From an uncultured Hungatella sp. (lineage in GTDB: Bacteria > Bacillota > Clostridia > Lachnospirales > Lachnospiraceae), in assembly GCA_910585645.1 (NCBI GenBank), contig CAJUFP010000142.1, forward strand, positions 1 through 9,771: a stretch of DNA of 9,771 bases, read 5' to 3'. The position numbers and the translations under genes are program-made. Positions 6,849 through 9,771 of the stretch are shown piece after piece (position 1 is the stretch's first letter; each line of letters begins with the position of its first letter). The notes under the pieces were generated by a model, which was given only the letters and a program-made list of their open reading frames with translations, searched no databases and had not been told where the DNA came from.

Positions 6849-9627
6849 CCTTGACCTCCTTTCTTTCGTATTCCAACCCCTTCTCAAACGTGTACTGAAG
6901 GGTATAGCCGTTCAGCTCCCCCCGTCCGTCCGAATCAAGCATCAAAATCAATTCTCCCTGCAGCCATGGGGACATCTGCCACTGGGCCAGTTGTCTCCTG
7001 TTTTTCTCCTCCAACTCCCTGATGGTATGATCCCGGTTCCAGACAGCGCAGAAGGTATGGGGCAGCTTTAGCCGTTCCATGGCGATTTTCCGCCCCTGGA
7101 CGCTGTCCGGCACCTCCGTAACCGACAGCCCAATGCTTTCATCCCCAGACTCTCCCGGAAACAGGACTTTGCCTTCCTCCCCCATTTTCATCAGCAGCAC
7201 CTCAATGGAAGATACGCCGTCCCTGACAGCCGCCTCCGCTGCCTTTTCCCCTGAACCCTCCAGATTGTCAAGAATGGCCTGTATGGTTTTAGACGACGGC
7301 TTCTCCAGCAGATAGCTTTTGGCCTCCTGTTTTTTCCCTTTTCGCCTTTCTTTATGCTGATTTTTAGCATCCATATACAGGCTGCCGGACAGCCCAAGGT
7401 CGTCCTCCTCATCATAGGCTTTCTGCACCAGGGCACAAATGTCTCCGGGTATCTTGATTTCTCCCGGCAGAATCCGCTCTGTCCTCATCAAAAGATATTC
7501 GCCGTACACTGCCCTGCTGCCCTCATCATAGGCCTGTCCGTCTTCCCCCAGGATGATACACCAAGGAGCCTGCAGGCTGGGGGGTCTGGTATAACCTTCC
7601 TCTTTTCCGTCCCGTTTACTATGTCTGTGAAGCCGTCCGATTCTCTGCAGCAGCAGGTCCATGGGACATAGCTGTGTGACCATCAGATCCGCGTCATAAT
7701 CCAGAGACTGCTCCAGCACCTGTGTGCCAATGAGGATAAATCGATGCCTGTCCCTGTCATGGGAGTCCTTTCCCATTTTCTTTAACAGGGCCTGCTCCTT
7801 TTTATAGCGGTCCGGTATCGTAAACTGGGCGTGATACAGCACCAGATTTACGTTTTCCATCCCTCTTTTACATTCCTCATAAATCTTCTGGGCCATTTTG
7901 ACCGTATTTACAATAACGCAGGCGCACCCGCCTTCCTCCAGCCGTTCATCCAACAGCCGGACCATATCCTCGATGCCGTCCGCCCACTGAATCGTTACAG
8001 TCTTATCCTGAATGTTCTGCTCAACAGCCGTCTGCTCAACGGTTTCCCCATCAGTCCAGGTGAGAAGGGGATATCCGGTATTCTTTTCCCAATGAGGACA
8101 TTGGTATGTAATCTCCGGTTTTTTCTTCTTTAAATGGTATCTTGCGTATGCCTTCACATAACAATCCACCAGCGCCTTGCGCCTGTCAAAGGGCAGGGTT
8201 GCTGACAACAAAATAACCGGCACATGGTATGCTGCCATCCACTGCAGGGATCGTTCCAGATACTGGTTCATATAAGCGTCATATGCGTGACATTCATCAA
8301 TGACCACCACTTTTCCCGCCAGGCCTACATGCCTTAACATAAAGTGTTTCCGTCTTAAGGAAGCCATTAAAAACTGATCCACAGTGCCTATAACAAAGTC
8401 CGCCAAAAGTGCTCTCTTATTTCCCTGAAACCAGGGATTCACCTCCAGCCAGCCCCTGTCCTGTCCGTCATCGTCCACATACGCCCTGCCTTTCATCATC
8501 AGCTGGTGATACTCCTCATGAAATTCCGCAGAGCTGTGGGCAAGCCGGATGGCGTTCACCGTCTCCGGCGAAACTTTTGCTCCCCATTGGTACAGTCTGT
8601 CAAAAAGACCGTTGCTGGTCGCCTGGGTGGGAAGTCCATAGAAAATACCTCCCGCCTCCCTTTTGCATGCCAATATCTCCGCTGCCCCCAGAGCGGCCTC
8701 CGTCTTTCCGATTCCCATCTGGGCTTCCAAAATAAATATGCCCGGGTCCCTGGCATTGTTCACGGCTTCCAGCATAGCGTTCTGCACTTCATTGGGCGAA
8801 AAACCGAATCGCTTTCCAAATTCCTCTTCATCCATCCACTTCACTTCGGAATGCCACCCTTCCGGAAAAGCCGCCTGCTTCCACCCGCTGTTGATTCTTT
8901 TCGGATATACGCCTTCATCCCCATATTCTTCCGGCGGAATCAACGGAAAGAACGCCGTGTTGCTTGCAATCCAGTCCGCCACAATGAGAAGCCCTGACAG
9001 CAGTACCTGGGCCTCCAGTGTCAGAACCGGCAGATCGCCGACTGACTGAACCCCTGCCAGTCTCAGCGCCTCATCCACAATATCTTTCCAGGCTTCCTTC
9101 CACAGTGCTTTTGTTTCATCCTTTTTTTCTGTGCCAAAGAAATTCATGGGATACAACCGGACCAAATCCGGCTCTCCCATGATCGAATCCGCGCCTATGG
9201 GTTTGCCGTGATGGGCTCCTACAACCATGGCCAGGCTTTCATGGACACCAAAGCCTGTGACATCGCTTTGGAGAATCCATTGTCCTCCATGGGCATGGGG
9301 CGTCTTTCCTGCCGCCCTGTATGATTTTTTCAGCGCAAAACCTCTGTCTGCAATCTCGGCGTACTTATCTGCCCAGGCTCCTGTTATGACGCTCTGAAAA
9401 CAGGAGGTCGCCTTTCCTATATCGTGGGCAGCCGCCAGAAATACGGCTGCCGACAAAAACGGTTCATACTCCATCTCAGCAACGGAAAAGACGGATTTTG
9501 GAACCCACTTTGGCACCAGCTTCTTCATCACGCCCGCAGTATCTCTTAAATGCATCCACAGAGGCAGCCATGCCTCTTGTGTGTCTCTGCCTGTCTTTGC
9601 CATCAATATGTGATAGTTTTTCTGCAT
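6829..9627 (-). CDS. cas3: Cas3 HD nuclease-helicase (type I-E)
   Basis: Cas3 is recruited by Cas8e after R-loop formation, nicks the displaced strand and degrades DNA while moving along it. The ATG at 9627 (932 residues) follows AAAGGAAG and gives the usual short lead-in to WLPLWMHLRDTAG. A GTG at 9702 would add 25 highly charged residues without a visible ribosome site. HD nuclease domain residues are H26, H68-D69 (AAAHDIGK), H111/H113 (HAHGG), H139-H140 (GAHHGK) and D218 (IVADWIAS). The SF2 helicase has Walker A GIGKT (305-309), the DECH box (444-447), SAT (475-477) and motif VI QRIGRLHRH (662-670), preceded by QVLEQSLDYDADL. A C-terminal domain follows. All catalytic motifs are intact and the length is close to the S. 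thermophilus homologue. Cas3 is first in the operon and is not fused to Cas8e. Confidence 0.97.
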   Translation of the reverse strand: MQKNYHILMAKTGRDTQEAWLPLWMHLRDTAGVMKKLVPKWVPKSVFSVAEMEYEPFLSAAVFLAAAHDIGKATSCFQSVITGAWADKYAEIADRGFALKKSYRAAGKTPHAHGGQWILQSDVTGFGVHESLAMVVGAHHGKPIGADSIMGEPDLVRLYPMNFFGTEKKDETKALWKEAWKDIVDEALRLAGVQSVGDLPVLTLEAQVLLSGLLIVADWIASNTAFFPLIPPEEYGDEGVYPKRINSGWKQAAFPEGWHSEVKWMDEEEFGKRFGFSPNEVQNAMLEAVNNARDPGIFILEAQMGIGKTEAALGAAEILACKREAGGIFYGLPTQATSNGLFDRLYQWGAKVSPETVNAIRLAHSSAEFHEEYHQLMMKGRAYVDDDGQDRGWLEVNPWFQGNKRALLADFVIGTVDQFLMASLRRKHFMLRHVGLAGKVVVIDECHAYDAYMNQYLERSLQWMAAYHVPVILLSATLPFDRRKALVDCYVKAYARYHLKKKKPEITYQCPHWEKNTGYPLLTWTDGETVEQTAVEQNIQDKTVTIQWADGIEDMVRLLDERLEEGGCACVIVNTVKMAQKIYEECKRGMENVNLVLYHAQFTIPDRYKKEQALLKKMGKDSHDRDRHRFILIGTQVLEQSLDYDADLMVTQLCPMDLLLQRIGRLHRHSKRDGKEEGYTRPPSLQAPWCIILGEDGQAYDEGSRAVYGEYLLMRTERILPGEIKIPGDICALVQKAYDEEDDLGLSGSLYMDAKNQHKERRKGKKQEAKSYLLEKPSSKTIQAILDNLEGSGEKAAEAAVRDGVSSIEVLLMKMGEEGKVLFPGESGDESIGLSVTEVPDSVQGRKIAMERLKLPHTFCAVWNRDHTIRELEEKNRRQLAQWQMSPWLQGELILMLDSDGRGELNGYTLQYTFEKGLEYERKEVKDGGEGV
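6854..6862 (-). promoter_or_regulatory. Ribosome binding site fixing the cas8e start
   Basis: AAAGGAGGT, a near-perfect Shine-Dalgarno sequence, ends 5 bases before the ATG at 6848 and lies within the last codons of cas3. It argues for the start at 6848 over any upstream start, and for translational coupling with cas3. Confidence 0.85.
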
Positions 9628-9630
9628 ATG

Positions 9631-9638
9631 CTTCCTTT
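9631..9638 (-). promoter_or_regulatory. Ribosome binding site favouring the cas3 start at 9627
   Basis: AAAGGAAG lies 3 bases upstream of the ATG at 9627, its AGGA core about 5 bases away. The region before the alternative GTG at 9702 is A/T-rich without any purine-rich site. Confidence 0.55.
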
Positions 9639-9702
9639 GTACTCTTTTCCTTTCGTCAGCCTTTGTCGCTTTTTTATAAGCTCTCTCGATCCTAACAGCC
9701 AC

Positions 9703-9771
9703 ACATTATTTTAATCTTATTGTACCAAGTCGCTAGCGCGACGGCTAGCCCCAGTTACATGAAACCACCAC
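9703..9771 (-). promoter_or_regulatory. Region upstream of cas3: paired palindromes and weak -10 candidate
   Basis: No gene is seen here. GCTAGC occurs twice (9732-9737 and 9744-9749), 12 bp apart, each inside an 8-bp palindrome (CGCTAGCG and GGCTAGCC). GTCGC/GCGAC (9729-9742) can also form a small hairpin. On the minus strand TACAAT (9724-9719) resembles a -10 box, but no good -35 box lies at the usual distance; the palindromes cover that position. This would suit an operon promoter controlled by a bound protein, but the region is cut by the window edge and the assignment is tentative. Confidence 0.25.

Noticed and set aside
6829..9627. A degenerate or nuclease-dead Cas3, as in transposon-associated or Cas3-less type I systems
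   Set aside because: HD residues, Walker A, DECH, SAT and motif VI are all present, and no transposition genes (tnsB, tnsC, tniQ) are in the window.
9729..9750. The upstream palindromes as an intrinsic terminator
   Set aside because: Neither strand has a T-run after the hairpins, so a Rho-independent terminator is not supported.

Overview
The window is almost entirely one complete type I-E (Cascade/Cas3) CRISPR-Cas locus. It is encoded on the minus strand and reads from right to left. The gene order is canonical: cas3, cas8e (casA/cse1), cse2 (casB), cas7e (casC), cas5e (casD), cas6e (casE), cas1, and a cas2 fused to a DnaQ-like domain, followed by a CRISPR array that runs off the left edge. 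Strong Shine-Dalgarno sequences, a moderate G+C content and the Cas2-DnaQ fusion (known from the Streptococcus thermophilus type I-E system) suggest a Bacillota host, perhaps a gut clostridium. No marker gene is present to prove this.

Layout from right to left. Positions 9628-9771 hold an intergenic region with two GCTAGC palindromes and a weak promoter candidate. Next come cas3 (9627-6829), cas8e (6848-5151), cse2 (5138-4515), cas7e (4518-3418), cas5e (3431-2718), cas6e (2712-2083), cas1 (2082-1135) and cas2-dnaQ (1138-266). A 45-bp leader (265-221) is followed by four identical 28-bp repeats separated by 33-bp spacers. All genes abut, overlap by a few bases, or lie within about 12 bp of each other, which indicates one transcription unit with translational coupling.

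How the parts work together, by homology: Cas1 and the Cas2 fusion insert new spacers next to the leader. Cas6e cuts the array transcript at the 3' base of the 6-bp repeat hairpin. Cas8e, Cse2, Cas7e, Cas5e and Cas6e form Cascade around the crRNA. Cas3 is then recruited to nick and unwind the target. All Cas genes look intact, and the catalytic residues of Cas1, Cas3 and Cas6e are in place.

The most unusual point is the DnaQ (DEDDh exonuclease) domain fused to Cas2. Exo I reads N-x-K instead of D-x-E, and the Exo III histidine is an arginine. Three of five catalytic positions are therefore replaced while the reading frame and fold motifs are kept, so the domain is probably a non-catalytic exonuclease homologue. 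Secondary oddities are an almost purely acidic tract in Cas8e, the short leader with a hairpin and T-run, and paired palindromes upstream of cas3.
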